DNA of 64,000 bases from positions 124,001 to 188,000 of the forward strand of contig NZ_CP043732.1 of assembly GCF_014084045.1 (NCBI RefSeq). The letters are read 5' to 3'. The notes under the pieces are model-generated. The model was not told the origin of the DNA and ran no database searches. It worked only from the letters and a program-made list of their open reading frames with translations. Numbering within the stretch: the stretch's first letter is position 1; the number at the start of each line of letters is the position of its first letter. This DNA is from Microbacterium esteraromaticum (GTDB lineage Bacteria; Actinomycetota; Actinomycetes; Actinomycetales; Microbacteriaceae). Position numbers and translations under genes: made by a program. Below are positions 44,509-54,275 of this stretch, piece after piece.

Positions 44509-45918
44509 CTACTGGGCCGACGAGTCGTCGAGGTGCTTGATCACGCCGTGGCGCGAACGCGCCCTGGTGAGACGGGCGAGTCCCAGCAGCGCGGCCGTGA
44601 GCGCCAGCGTCAGCAGCAGCTGGGTGCGCGCCGCCGGGTCGGTCATCGCAAGGGCGACGATCACGCCGAGCAGCACGAGGGCCGCCCACGACAGCCAGGG
44701 GAAGCCCCACATGCGCATCGGAAGCGCGTCCCCTTCGCGATCGGCACGACGGCGCAGGATGATCTGCGAGATCACCGTCGCGGTCCAGATGACGAGCACG
44801 GTCGATCCGACGATGTTCAGCAGCAGTCCGAGCACCGTCTCGGGGAACGCCCAGTTCAGCGCGACCGTGACGAAGCCGAAGGCGACCGATGCCAGGACGG
44901 CGACGTAGGGCACGCCCTTGTCGCTGGTGCGCGCGGCCGCCTGGGGTGCGAGCCCCCGCTCGCCGAGCGAGTATGCCATGCGCGATGCGCCGTAGATGTT
45001 CGCGTTCATGGCCGACAGCAGGGCGATGATGACGATCAGCGACATGACGAGATCGACGCCAGGGATGCGGAGGGTGGCGAGCACAGCAGAGAACGGCCCC
45101 TCGAGCACCGCGGGCGAGTTCCACGGCAGCACCGTCACGATCACGAAGATCGACCCCAGGTAGAAGACGAGGATGCGGACCATGACCTCGCGCACGATGC
45201 GCTTGATGTTGTGTGCCGGGTCGTCGGACTCGGCGGCGGCGATCGCGACGACCTCGGTGCCGCCGAACGCGAAGACGACGACGAGCAGGGCCGCGGCGAC
45301 GCCGGCGATGCCGTGCGGGGCGAACCCGTCGTGCGCGACGAGGTTGCCGATGCCGGTCGCGGGAACACCCGGGATGACGCCGAGGATCGCGCAGGCGCCG
45401 ACGACCAGGAACGCGATGATCGCGAACACCTTGATGGCGGCGAACCAGAACTCGAAGCGTCCATAGTTGCGCACGCCGAACAGGTTCACCGCGGTCAGCG
45501 CGGCGACGAAGATCAGCACCCACAGCCATGCCGGGATGCCTGGCACCCACCCCTCGATGATCCCCGCGGCTCCGGTGGCCTCGGCGGCGATCACGACGAC
45601 GAGCTGGATCCAGTACAGCCATCCGACCGCGCTGCCGGCGCTGCGACCCATCGCGCGCTGCGCGAACGAGCTGAACGCGCCGGAACTGGGTCGGGCGGCG
45701 ACCATCTCGGCGAGCATCGCCATCACGAGGATGACCACGGTGCCTGCGATGAGGTACGAGATCAGCACGGCGGGTCCGGCGATGCCGATGGCCTGGCCGG
45801 AGCCGACGAACAGACCCGCGCCGATCGCGCCGCCGAGACCCATCATCGAGATCTGCCGACGGGTGAGCCCCGGGTGCAGACCCTTCGTGGTCGTCGTCGT
45901 CAGTGGCACCTCAGCCAT
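44509..45918 (-). CDS. amino acid permease (APC superfamily)
   Basis: A 469-residue transporter with about twelve helices. The N-terminal LTRRQISMMGLGGAIGAGLF is the conserved helix 1 region of the amino-acid transporter family. FAFGGTEVVAIAAAESDDP and NANIYGASRMAYSLGERGLAP are the helix 6-8 signatures of the AnsP/ProY/GABA permease group. ATG 45918 has GAGGAGG just upstream. The substrate is probably a neutral amino acid, asparagine, proline or GABA. Confidence 0.88.
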   Translation of the reverse strand: MAEVPLTTTTTKGLHPGLTRRQISMMGLGGAIGAGLFVGSGQAIGIAGPAVLISYLIAGTVVILVMAMLAEMVAARPSSGAFSSFAQRAMGRSAGSAVGWLYWIQLVVVIAAEATGAAGIIEGWVPGIPAWLWVLIFVAALTAVNLFGVRNYGRFEFWFAAIKVFAIIAFLVVGACAILGVIPGVPATGIGNLVAHDGFAPHGIAGVAAALLVVVFAFGGTEVVAIAAAESDDPAHNIKRIVREVMVRILVFYLGSIFVIVTVLPWNSPAVLEGPFSAVLATLRIPGVDLVMSLIVIIALLSAMNANIYGASRMAYSLGERGLAPQAAARTSDKGVPYVAVLASVAFGFVTVALNWAFPETVLGLLLNIVGSTVLVIWTATVISQIILRRRADREGDALPMRMWGFPWLSWAALVLLGVIVALAMTDPAARTQLLLTLALTAALLGLARLTRARSRHGVIKHLDDSSAQ

Positions 45919-45973
45919 GGCGGACCTCCTCGTCCGGTCGGGGATGCGCCGCATGCGCGCCATCCGAAGCGCA

Positions 45974-46003
45974 ACACTAGATCGCGGACCCGCTCACATG
46001 CAA
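45974..46003 (-). promoter_or_regulatory. probable promoter of the amino acid permease gene
   Basis: On the minus strand TTGCAT (46003-45998) and TAGTGT (45979-45974) are spaced by 18 bases and would give a leader of about 50 bases. The surrounding 168-base gap holds nothing else I can recognise. Confidence 0.4.
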
Positions 46004-46086
46004 AGTGCCGCGCGAACAGCACGCACCGTGCGCGCTGAGGCAGGACTGCACCCGATCCCGGTGATCAGAATGCACAATCCGGAGCG

Positions 46087-47862
46087 TCAGCGGGCGGATG
46101 TCAGCTCGTCGGGGCTGCGGGTGGGCAGCCGGCAGGCCAGATCTCGGCAGTCGTAGGCCACACCGTCGAGTTCGTCCTTGCCCTCGAAGAGAGAGAACCC
46201 GGCATCCGCGAAGGCCCGAGCCTGGGAGGGAGTGACGATCGCGACCACATCGGCCTCGACGGCGCGTGCCGCTTCTGCGAGCGCACCACCGTGGGAGGCG
46301 ACGACGACGACCTGACGCGAAGGGCCGGCAAGCGCCGAGCACAGCCGCAGCAGCGCGCCGTAGGCGAGCGGGTGCTGCAGCGCGCGTTCCGTCAAGGGGG
46401 CGCAGAGCGACACGGCCCGCTCTCGATGCTCGTCACCCGCGCCGAGCAGCCAGGCGGTGAGATGCGCGGACGCCAGCGACGCCGGGCCCGACGGAAGGTC
46501 GCCGTCGCCGTCGTCTCCCGCCGAGGCGAGACCCTGCGCCGCCATCACCGGGTCGTCGACGATCGGCTCGGCGAGCACAGCGAGCGCGCGTGTCGCCCAT
46601 GACGCCTCGCCGGTCGCCAGAGCGAGCGCGAACAGCCCGTCGGCGAGCAGGCCGATGTCGGCGGCGGTCGCGACGGCCGCCGCCGCTGCGCCGTCCAGCG
46701 AGGAGCGCACGAGCGCCCCCGTCGCCGACCGGTTGACGCGCAGCACGTGCTCGGCCGCGCCCTCGGCGGCCGCCAGCCAGTCCCGCTCTCCCAGCCGCGC
46801 CCCCGCGCGGGCGAGAGCGCCGATCGCGAGGCCGTTCCATCCGGTGAGCACCTTCCCGTCGACCGCGGGAGGGTCGAGGGAAGCCCGCGCAGCGGCATCC
46901 GCCCGGTAGTAGCCGCCTTCGCTTCGCTCCCCGTCGATCCACGACTCGGAGTCCTGCGCGGCGGCGAATGCGCCGCCCGCACGGCGCAGGACGCCGAGCA
47001 GGAACCCGGCGATGTCGCGCGCGATGTCGTCGCGTCCGGCGGCGAGCGCGACATCCATCAACTGGGCGTTGTCGATCAGCATCCGCTCGTAGTGCGGCAC
47101 CGTCCAGTCGGCCTGGGTCGCGTACCGGAAGAACCCGCCGTCGACGCCGTCCCGCAGTTCGGAAGCGGCCATCGCATCGAGGGCGCGCCGAGCGACAGCA
47201 GCGCCCTCCGCAAGCGGATGCTGCAGGAACCGCAATGTGGTCGCCATCGGGAACTTCGGCGCCCCGCCGAACCCGCCGTGACGGTGATCTTCGCGCTGCA
47301 GGATGGCCGCCGCGGCCGCGCGTATCGCGTCGGCGTCCGGCAGCCCTCCGGTTCCGGCGCCCGCCGCCTGTCGCAGCGCGTCGGCGACGGCACCAGCCGA
47401 CTCGTCGACCTCGGTGCGCCGGTCGGTCCACGCCTCGGTCACGGCCGTGAGCACGTCGCGGAATGACGGCGATCCTCCCCGTGCCTGAGGAGGGAAGTAG
47501 GTGCCGGCGTAGAAGGTGCGCCCGGAGGGGGTGGCGAAGACCGTCAGCGGCCAGCCGAGGCTGCGGGTGAACGCGGAGGCTGCGGCCATGAAGGCCGCAT
47601 CGACGTCAGGATGCTCTTCGCGGTCGATCTTCACCGCCACGAAGCCGGCGTTGATCTGCGCGGCGGTGACCGCGTCGTCGAACGATTCGCGCGCCATGAC
47701 GTGGCACCAGTGACACGTCGAGTACCCGATCGAGATGAGCAGCGGCACATCGCGGCGCCGCGCCTCGGCGAACGCGGCCTCACCCCACGGGTACCAGTCG
47801 ACGGGGTTGTCGGCGTGCGCCCGCAGGTACGGGCTGAGCGTGTCGGCGAGCCGGTTCGTCAT
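46087..47862 (-). CDS. thioredoxin domain-containing protein (YyaL/SSP411 family, DUF255)
   Basis: A 591-residue protein. The N terminus [32 protein letters not shown] start is diagnostic of the YyaL family, followed by a thioredoxin-like domain with CxxC in STCHWCHVM (residues ~49-57). The rest is an (alpha/alpha)6-type barrel, with [15 protein letters not shown] and [14 protein letters not shown]. The biochemical role is not established. It is divergent from the F420-0-type transporter across 207 bases. Confidence 0.9.
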   Translation of the reverse strand: MTNRLADTLSPYLRAHADNPVDWYPWGEAAFAEARRRDVPLLISIGYSTCHWCHVMARESFDDAVTAAQINAGFVAVKIDREEHPDVDAAFMAAASAFTRSLGWPLTVFATPSGRTFYAGTYFPPQARGGSPSFRDVLTAVTEAWTDRRTEVDESAGAVADALRQAAGAGTGGLPDADAIRAAAAAILQREDHRHGGFGGAPKFPMATTLRFLQHPLAEGAAVARRALDAMAASELRDGVDGGFFRYATQADWTVPHYERMLIDNAQLMDVALAAGRDDIARDIAGFLLGVLRRAGGAFAAAQDSESWIDGERSEGGYYRADAAARASLDPPAVDGKVLTGWNGLAIGALARAGARLGERDWLAAAEGAAEHVLRVNRSATGALVRSSLDGAAAAAVATAADIGLLADGLFALALATGEASWATRALAVLAEPIVDDPVMAAQGLASAGDDGDGDLPSGPASLASAHLTAWLLGAGDEHRERAVSLCAPLTERALQHPLAYGALLRLCSALAGPSRQVVVVASHGGALAEAARAVEADVVAIVTPSQARAFADAGFSLFEGKDELDGVAYDCRDLACRLPTRSPDELTSAR

Positions 47863-47936
47863 GGCTCCACGCTACGCCGGGGCTGGGTGCCGTTGGTCGT
47901 TGACCCGAGGCAGATCGAAGATCGCACAGTCGGCTG

Positions 47937-47965
47937 TTGCGCCGCCTGCGGTGCGCTCTTAGAAT
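47937..47965 (+). promoter_or_regulatory. promoter of the putative F420-0 transporter cassette
   Basis: TTGCGC (47937-47942) and TAGAAT (47960-47965) are spaced by exactly 17 bases. Transcription would start near 47972, leaving a leader of about 98 bases before the first gene. Confidence 0.6.
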
Positions 47966-47971
47966 CGGACC

Positions 47972-48069
47972 ATCGCCGGTTCGTCTAGCCGGCTTTGAGA
48001 GCCTGGATCTGGGTTCGACGCACGCGGCAATTCTGCCGCCCCCGCTGTCATCCACCATCCGGAGTCCTC
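47972..48069 (+). promoter_or_regulatory. structured 5' leader of the putative F420-0 transporter mRNA
   Basis: The leader can form at least two hairpins: GCCGG/CCGGC with a 9-base loop at about 47975-47993, and GCGGCA-ATTC-TGCCGC at about 48025-48040. It ends with GGAG at 48061-48064, five bases before the ATG. No cobalamin box, SAM or other riboswitch motif that I know is present. It may be a plain leader or an undescribed regulatory RNA. Confidence 0.35.
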
Positions 48070-49056
48070 ATGCGCGTTCGCCGCTCTCTCTTCTCTGCCT
48101 CTCTCGTCGTCCTTGCCGCCGCCGTCGCCGGATGCGCTTCGACGCCGGCCACTCCCGCGTCAGCAGACGCTGACGACGCTCGGAGCGGCTATCCCCTGAC
48201 GCTCGACAACTGCGGTTTCGACCTCTCCGTCGCCGGGCCCCCGCAGCGCATCGTCGCCATCAAGTCCTCGACCATCGAACTCCTGCTCTCCCTCGGCGTC
48301 GGCGATCGCATCGTCGCACAGGCGTTCTCGGATGGTCCGCTGCCTGACGCCCTCCGCGATGATGCGAAGGGCATCGAGACCCTGTCCGAGAAGGTTCCCT
48401 CGCAGGAGGCGACGCTCGCGCTCGAACCCGACATGGTGTTCGCCGGATGGGAATCCAACCTCACTGCCGAGGGAGCGGGCGACCGAGCCGCGCTGGCCGA
48501 ACTGGGAGTCGCCTCATACGTGTCACCGGCAGCGTGCACCGGAGACGGCTACGCGCCTGCACCGCTCACCTTCGACAGTGTCTTCGACTCGATCAGCGAG
48601 GCCGGTCGGATCTTCGACGCCGAGGAGGCCGCCGCCGATCTCGTCGAGGAGCAGCGCGATCAGCTCGCCGCCCTCACGCCTGACGATCGCTCATTGACGG
48701 CGGTGTGGTACTCCTCGGGCCGCGACACACCCTTCGTCGGGGCAGGCACAGGCGCACCCCAGATGATCATGTCGGCAGCAGGGCTCAAGAACATCTTCGG
48801 CGATGTCGGGGACAGCTGGACGTCGGCGTCCTGGGAGGCGGTGGCGGCCCAAGACCCGGATGTCATCGTGCTGGTGGATTCCGCGTGGAACACGGCGGAA
48901 TCCAAGATCGAGCTGCTGCGGAGCAACCCGCTCACGCAGCAGCTGACTGCGGTGCGCGATGCTCGATTCCTCGTCGTGGACTTCCCTGCCACGGAAGCCG
49001 GCGTGCGCAACGTGTCGGCCGTCGCGTCGCTCATCGACCAGCTCGCCTCGTCATGA
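48070..49056 (+). CDS. ABC transporter substrate-binding lipoprotein, putative F420-0 transporter family
   Basis: A 328-residue lipoprotein with lipobox AAAVAGC near residue 21 and a BtuF/FecB-type fold. YPLTLDNCGFDLSV, RIVAIKSSTIELLLSLGVGD, SEKVPSQEATLALEPDMVFAG, SYVSPAACTGDGY and IVLVDSAWNTAESKIELL closely match the family described as a putative F420-0 periplasmic component (TIGR03868, from memory). That function was proposed from co-occurrence with cofE and F420-dependent enzymes and is not, to my knowledge, proven. A corrinoid or siderophore ligand remains possible. ATG 48070 has GGAG five bases upstream. Confidence 0.85.
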   Translation: MRVRRSLFSASLVVLAAAVAGCASTPATPASADADDARSGYPLTLDNCGFDLSVAGPPQRIVAIKSSTIELLLSLGVGDRIVAQAFSDGPLPDALRDDAKGIETLSEKVPSQEATLALEPDMVFAGWESNLTAEGAGDRAALAELGVASYVSPAACTGDGYAPAPLTFDSVFDSISEAGRIFDAEEAAADLVEEQRDQLAALTPDDRSLTAVWYSSGRDTPFVGAGTGAPQMIMSAAGLKNIFGDVGDSWTSASWEAVAAQDPDVIVLVDSAWNTAESKIELLRSNPLTQQLTAVRDARFLVVDFPATEAGVRNVSAVASLIDQLASS

Positions 49057-50099
49057 CGGTCGCCACGGCGAAGCGACCGGTCTGGGGCGCGCAGGACGTC
49101 GCACGGGCGCCACTGACGGGCGCCCTTCTCCTCGCCGGCATCACGCTGTCCGTTGTGGCGGCCAGCACCATAGGGACAGCGGACATCGCCCCGCAGGACG
49201 TGGTGCGCAGCATCCTCACCCGCCTCGGAATCGGGTACAGCGCTCTGACTCCGCTTCAGGAAGGCATCATCTGGCAGCTGCGACTCCCCCGTATCGTGAC
49301 CGCTGCTGTCGTCGGAGCCGGTCTGGCCGTATGCGGAGTGGTGATGCAGGCGCTCACCAGGAACCCCCTGGCCGATCCGTACCTGCTCGGGCTGTCATCC
49401 GGTGCCTCTGTCGGAGCTGTTGCGGTGCTCGTGCTCGGCATCGGCGTCCACGTACCGGCGGCCGCCTTCGTCGGCGCCCTCGCAGCGCTCGGGGCGACCT
49501 TGGCGCTTGCTCGACTCGGCGGGAGACTGTCCCCGTCGACGACTGTGCTGGCGGGGCTCGCGGTATCGGCCGTCGGAAGCGCCCTCACCAGTCTGTTCAT
49601 CCTCCTCCATGCGACCGGCGACAGCTACCGCGAGATACTCAACTGGCTGCTGGGGTCGCTCGCGGGCTCGTCATGGAGCTCTGTCGGAATAGCGACGATC
49701 GCGCTCGTCATCGCGGGAGCGCCGCTGCTCGCGAGTGGGCGCGTGCTCGATGCCTTCGCACTCGGCGACTCCGGCGCGGCGGCGCTCGGCATACCCGTCG
49801 CGAGGGTTCGCACGGCCCTTCTCGTGGTCACGGCCGTGCTCACCGGTGCCCTGGTATCGGTGAGCGGGTCGATCGGGTTCGTCGGCCTCATCCTGCCCCA
49901 TGCAGTGCGGCTGGTCGTGGGCGGGATGCACCGGAGGCTGCTGCCTCTGTCAGCCCTCGCCGGCGCGCTCTTCCTGATGTGGGCCGACACCCTTGCGAGG
50001 ACGGTGCTCGATCCGCGGGAGATTCCGGTGGGAATCGTCACCGCGCTCATCGGCGGCCCCGTCTTCGCATATCTGCTCGCCCGGAGGCGGTCCGCATGA
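49053..50099 (+). CDS. ABC transporter permease, putative F420-0 transporter family
   Basis: A 348-residue FecCD/BtuC-type permease with about nine to ten helices. Marks are LRLPRIVTAAVVGAGLAVCG, LTRNPLADPYLLGLSSGASV, ILNWLLGSLAGSSW and GSIGFVGLILPHAVRLVVGG. The start overlaps the stop of the binding protein (ATGA) and its stop overlaps the ATPase start, so the three are one operon. It is the permease partner (TIGR03869-type, from memory) in the proposed F420-0 cassette. Confidence 0.88.
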   Translation: MTVATAKRPVWGAQDVARAPLTGALLLAGITLSVVAASTIGTADIAPQDVVRSILTRLGIGYSALTPLQEGIIWQLRLPRIVTAAVVGAGLAVCGVVMQALTRNPLADPYLLGLSSGASVGAVAVLVLGIGVHVPAAAFVGALAALGATLALARLGGRLSPSTTVLAGLAVSAVGSALTSLFILLHATGDSYREILNWLLGSLAGSSWSSVGIATIALVIAGAPLLASGRVLDAFALGDSGAAALGIPVARVRTALLVVTAVLTGALVSVSGSIGFVGLILPHAVRLVVGGMHRRLLPLSALAGALFLMWADTLARTVLDPREIPVGIVTALIGGPVFAYLLARRRSA

Positions 50100-50938
50100 G
50101 CACTCCCCCGGTCGACGTCCACGAGGCGCCGAGGAGGTCGACGGCCGGGACCGGCCTGACCGTGCGCGGAGCGCGCGCCCGGCGCGACGGCGCAGACGTG
50201 CTGGACGACGCAGATCTGCACGCGCCTTCCGGGCGGATCACCGCGCTCATCGGCCCCAACGGCGCGGGAAAGAGCACGCTCCTGCATGCGATGGCGGGCA
50301 CGATTCCCGCCACCTTCGTCGAACTCACCCATGAGGCGGCCGACCTTCTCGGCATGCCACGTCGATCTCGGGCACGGACGGTCGCCTTCGTCGAGCAGGA
50401 GCCGGCCACGCCCGACAGCATCCGCGTGCATGACCTCGTCACCCTCGGGCGGCTGCCGCATGACGGCATGTGGGCTGGTGCGGATCACATGCATGCGGCG
50501 GTACGACGCGGGTTGCACCTCGCGGAGGCGAAGGAGCTGGCCGGGCGCGCGTATGAGTCGCTGTCCGGAGGTGAGAAGCAACGGGCCCAGCTGGCGCGCG
50601 CGCTCGCTCAGGAGCCCCGGCTGCTGTTGCTGGATGAGCCGACGAACCATCTCGATATCCGCGCACAGCTCAGCACTCTCGCTCTCCTGCGGCGCCTCGC
50701 GAGCGAGGGGGTCACCGTGGTCGCGGCGCTGCACGACCTCAGCCTCGCCGCCGCGCATGCCGACCATGTGGTGGTGATGGCCGGAGGTCGTGTCGTCTGC
50801 GAAGGAACGCCTCAGGACGTGCTGACCCCCTCGCTCCTGCACGAGGTCTGGGGCGTGCACGCCGATGTGCTGGTGAACCCGACGACCGGCCAGGTGGTGC
50901 TTGCGACGTCCCTGGCGGGTGCGGCCGCCCCGCGCTGA
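50096..50938 (+). CDS. ABC transporter ATP-binding protein, putative F420-0 transporter family
   Basis: A 280-residue ATPase: Walker [18 protein letters not shown]-loop VAFVEQEPATPDS, signature SLSGGEKQRAQLARALAQEP, Walker B LLLLDEPTNHLDIRAQ and switch His in ALHDLSLAAAHAD. It has an N-terminal extension of ~20 residues. It ends 22 bases before the convergent M24-type gene. It should power the two preceding components. Confidence 0.9.
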   Translation: MSTPPVDVHEAPRRSTAGTGLTVRGARARRDGADVLDDADLHAPSGRITALIGPNGAGKSTLLHAMAGTIPATFVELTHEAADLLGMPRRSRARTVAFVEQEPATPDSIRVHDLVTLGRLPHDGMWAGADHMHAAVRRGLHLAEAKELAGRAYESLSGGEKQRAQLARALAQEPRLLLLDEPTNHLDIRAQLSTLALLRRLASEGVTVVAALHDLSLAAAHADHVVVMAGGRVVCEGTPQDVLTPSLLHEVWGVHADVLVNPTTGQVVLATSLAGAAAPR

Positions 50939-50960
50939 GTCATCTCGTGTGCGGCGCCGT

Positions 50961-52256
50961 TCAGAGATCGATCCAGGCCCACTCCTCCGTCCACGGCACG
51001 CGGGACATCGCGACGGCAGGCCCCGATTCCTGCACGACGAACGTGTCGGAGAAGTTCACGCTGAAACCGGCGGCGGGATCGTACAGCCCCGGCTCGACGG
51101 AGAAGCACATCCCGGGCTCCAGCACCGTGTCGTCACCGAGCGCGAGCCACGGCGGCTGATGGCGTTCCGGTCCCTGCCCATGCGCAGGGCGATGATAGAT
51201 CAGCTCCGCCATGCCCTCTGCGATCTGGAAGCGGTGGATGCGCTCAGCGACCTCACCACATGCGACTCCGGCGCGGAGCTCTTCCTGTTGCAGCAGGCAG
51301 GAGTCCCGCACGACCTGCCACACCCGCTCCATGTGCGGCGTGCGCTCCTGGAAGAGATAGGGCCGGTAGCACTCACCGCCATACCCACCGACCTGCAGCA
51401 CTCCGGACACCTGCAGGACGGTGTCAGCGGTGATCGCCGCGAAGCGGAACTGGTTGGGATGGGGATACCCCGTCACCGCTCCGGCGCGCACCCAGGCGAG
51501 GTCGATCACCACGCCGACGCCGCGATGGGGTCGGCCGTCGAGCTCAAGATCCGGGACGATCCGCTTGGTGGCGAAATCGATCATCGACATCCGCAGGTCG
51601 AAGTCCGTCATCGGGCCCTCTTCGAGCAATCGCTGCCGCGCGTAGGCATGCACCTCGTCGAAGTAGGTGTAGGTGCGCTTGATGAGCGCCAGTTCCTCCG
51701 GTGTCTTGTGCATGCGCATCTCCGTGCACACAGAAGACACGTCGTGGAGGGGCCCGCCCAGTATCCGTGCGGCCGCCATGGCACGCTCGCCGGCGGGCAT
51801 GCGGTCGATTCCGACCACGTGCCCCGCGACGCGCCCCGAATCCCTCATCCCACCGAGCGCCATCTCCCACAGATCCACCGCGGGACCCCTCGACGCATGG
51901 CCGAGATGCGGGAACTGCCCCGCCACGTGCGGATAATCGAAGTACTCCAGTCCGTCGCCGAACCACCACTCGTGCACCAGATCACGGTCGAGCGTCGGAT
52001 AGAACCAGTAGGGCGCCTCTTGGCCGGCGCTGAGGAGCGCGTAAAGGGGTCGTTCGGTCGTCGCCGCCCAGAGCCCCGTGAAGTACACGATGTTCCACGG
52101 ATCGGTCAGCAGCACCGAGTTGATCCCGCGCTCAGCGAGCGTCTCGAGCAGGTCCGCAGCCCGCTGCTCATTCCATGCCCTGGGCAACCTGGTGAACTCC
52201 GCAGGCTGATACGAGGATTCGGGCGTCAGCAGCCGGATGGACTCGGCGAGGTTCAC
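50961..52256 (-). CDS. M24-fold (creatinase/aminopeptidase P-like) hydrolase with degenerate metal site
   Basis: A 431-residue protein with the creatinase N-terminal domain (NSVLLTDPWNIVYFTGLWA) and a C-terminal pita-bread fold. By motif alignment the five usual metal ligands read Ser284, Glu295, His359, Glu388 and Ser403, so only the His in PAHGQGPERH and the Glu in FSVEPGLYD are kept. That resembles metal-free creatinase more than an Xaa-Pro peptidase. The GTG start overlaps the S9 peptidase stop (GTGA); it is the last gene of the peptide operon. No signal peptide, so cytosolic. It may cleave a C-N bond in an imported compound; the substrate is unknown. Confidence 0.8.
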   Translation of the reverse strand: MNLAESIRLLTPESSYQPAEFTRLPRAWNEQRAADLLETLAERGINSVLLTDPWNIVYFTGLWAATTERPLYALLSAGQEAPYWFYPTLDRDLVHEWWFGDGLEYFDYPHVAGQFPHLGHASRGPAVDLWEMALGGMRDSGRVAGHVVGIDRMPAGERAMAAARILGGPLHDVSSVCTEMRMHKTPEELALIKRTYTYFDEVHAYARQRLLEEGPMTDFDLRMSMIDFATKRIVPDLELDGRPHRGVGVVIDLAWVRAGAVTGYPHPNQFRFAAITADTVLQVSGVLQVGGYGGECYRPYLFQERTPHMERVWQVVRDSCLLQQEELRAGVACGEVAERIHRFQIAEGMAELIYHRPAHGQGPERHQPPWLALGDDTVLEPGMCFSVEPGLYDPAAGFSVNFSDTFVVQESGPAVAMSRVPWTEEWAWIDL

Positions 52257-54223
52257 AGCGCGTCTACCCCCAGATGCTCGGTGAAGTAACGGGCTTTCGC
52301 CATGCCCAGATAGATGCCGTGCTCGCCGGTGAAGTGATGAGGCTGCTCGTTGACGGGGAGGAAATCGAACGGCTTGCCTGCCCGAACGAGCGCCTCGGTG
52401 AATTGCAGTGATGCGGAGAACGGCACGTTGACATCGGATGTCCCGTGCACGATGAGCAATCGGCCGCGCAGTCGATCCACCATCGCGTGCAGGTCGAGGC
52501 GGTCATAGCCGTCGAGGTTTCCCTCGAGCGGCCCCATCACGCATTCGATGGGGCCGGGACCGTTGCCTTCGCGCATCTCGTAGACGCCGTTCACCGCGAC
52601 GCCGACATGGTAGACATCCGGCGCCTCGAGCAGCGCCCGCGCCGTGTAGTACCCGCCGTAGGATCTGCCGTACACGCCGACGCGGGAGAGATCGAGGTAC
52701 GGTCGCGTGGCGGCGAGACCCCGCAGCGCGGCGACATGGTCGGGGATCACGGTGTCCGCGAAGTTCCGGTACGCCCAGTCGTGGAACGGCTTCGAGCGCT
52801 CGGGGGTACCTCGTCCATCGACCATGACGACGGCGAATCCGAGCTGCGCGAGGGCATGAGATTGCACGGCGTTGGCATCGTCGAGCTCCGTCGGGACGAA
52901 GGCACTGTTCGGCCCGGCGTAGATGGACTCGATGACCGGATAGCTCCTCCCGGGGTCGAAGTCCGCCGGCAGGTAGAGGTGGCCGTGCAGCATGGTCTCG
53001 CCGTCGTCCGCGAGCACCGTGAACTCCTCCGGCGCAGTCCACGCGCTCAGCGCTCCTTCATCGCCCGCGGCGAGTCTGGCCACCGTCGTGCCGTCCGCAC
53101 GACGCAGATCCGATGCGGGGACGCGCGTCATGCTGGCGTGCGTGTCCACGAACACGGAGGCATCCGGTGAGAAGTGGGCGCGATGCGTCCCCGGCTCGGT
53201 GGTGAGCTGCTCGAAGCCACCGGATCCATCCAGGCGCGCACGGCACACATGCGTGTCGTACGGGCGCTCGCGATCCGAGTGGGCCTCGAAGTACACCCAG
53301 CCGCCGGGCTCATCGACGGCGGCGAGCCTGGTCACCGCGAAGTCACCCGAGGTGAGCTGGCCGATGGGAGCCCCCTCCATGTCGTGAAGGTGCAGATGGG
53401 CCCATTCGCCGCGTTCCGCGAGCCAGATGTGACCGGTTCCGCTGGGAAGCAGAGTGCACGACATCCCCTTCTCCCAGTACGAGACCCAGGTGCTCACCTC
53501 CTGCTCGAACACCGTACGCGTCGCGCCCGTCTCGGGGTCGACCGCCATCAGGGTGAACGGCTTCTTGTATCGATTCGTCTTGATGAAATACGCCTCGCGA
53601 CCATCCGGACTCCAGCCGAGCGGTCGCAGGTCCTGCTCGGGTTCAGGACCGCTGTCGACGGTGACGACTCGACGACTGATGCGGTGGACGATGTGCAGAG
53701 TCGTCGACTCCACGGAACCGCCGACCCGCCCGGCGGGGAAGAACTCCACCTCCTCGTTGGGCTTCAGCCAGTGGACCACCGGGAATCGCTCCATCTCGCG
53801 GGTGTCCACCCGCCTGGCGAGCAGGCGGAGACCGTCCGGCGACCACCGGGCATCCTTCACCTCCCATCGGTGATCAGGAGCACCGTCGTCGGTGAGCGGG
53901 CTCAGGCGGTCATCGATCGCCCACCGCAGCGCCAGGTCGTCTCCGACCTCTGTGGCGAAGTACCGTCCCCCCGGCTCGGGGGCCTCGAACACCGGAGGAC
54001 GCCCGATCTTGAAGGCAGAACGCAGACGTCGTCCGAGCGGCACGTCGCTGGGCGGCATCGTCCTCATCGGCTGTCGTTCGCCGGTCGCGCAGTCGACGAC
54101 CTGCAGGGCGCCGTCCGCATGGAATGCGACCCGTCCGCGGCTCCAGACCGGTGCGATCCGCCCGCCGGTCACCGTGCCGGCGAACTCGAGCAGGCTGCGG
54201 TAGCGCTCTTGGCGAGTGGTCAT
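52253..54223 (-). CDS. S9 family (prolyl oligopeptidase/DPP IV-like) peptidase
   Basis: A 656-residue two-domain serine peptidase. The N-terminal ~400 residues are beta-propeller-like (repeated DARWSPDG, LGWSPDG, AHFSPDAS segments). The C-terminal alpha/beta hydrolase has Ser521 in VYGRSYGGYY, Asp597 in IVHGTSDVNVPF and His629 or His630 in NEQPHHFTGEH. There is no signal peptide, so it acts inside the cell on short, often proline-containing peptides. GAGGAG precedes the ATG. It lies between the gamma-glutamyltransferase-like and M24-type genes. Confidence 0.9.
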   Translation of the reverse strand: MTTRQERYRSLLEFAGTVTGGRIAPVWSRGRVAFHADGALQVVDCATGERQPMRTMPPSDVPLGRRLRSAFKIGRPPVFEAPEPGGRYFATEVGDDLALRWAIDDRLSPLTDDGAPDHRWEVKDARWSPDGLRLLARRVDTREMERFPVVHWLKPNEEVEFFPAGRVGGSVESTTLHIVHRISRRVVTVDSGPEPEQDLRPLGWSPDGREAYFIKTNRYKKPFTLMAVDPETGATRTVFEQEVSTWVSYWEKGMSCTLLPSGTGHIWLAERGEWAHLHLHDMEGAPIGQLTSGDFAVTRLAAVDEPGGWVYFEAHSDRERPYDTHVCRARLDGSGGFEQLTTEPGTHRAHFSPDASVFVDTHASMTRVPASDLRRADGTTVARLAAGDEGALSAWTAPEEFTVLADDGETMLHGHLYLPADFDPGRSYPVIESIYAGPNSAFVPTELDDANAVQSHALAQLGFAVVMVDGRGTPERSKPFHDWAYRNFADTVIPDHVAALRGLAATRPYLDLSRVGVYGRSYGGYYTARALLEAPDVYHVGVAVNGVYEMREGNGPGPIECVMGPLEGNLDGYDRLDLHAMVDRLRGRLLIVHGTSDVNVPFSASLQFTEALVRAGKPFDFLPVNEQPHHFTGEHGIYLGMAKARYFTEHLGVDAL

Positions 54224-54275
54224 CTTTACTCCTCTGCTCTGGCACTTCGACGTGCCGTCTGACTATGCCGCCGGC

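Noticed and set aside
47975..48045. tRNA-like sequence with a GGGTTCGAC stretch
   Set aside because: No acceptor stem or anticodon arm can be drawn.
47972..48069. Cobalamin riboswitch before the BtuF-like gene
   Set aside because: The B12 box (GCCACTG) and the conserved core are absent.
50961..52256. Ordinary Xaa-Pro aminopeptidase
   Set aside because: Three of the five metal ligands are replaced.
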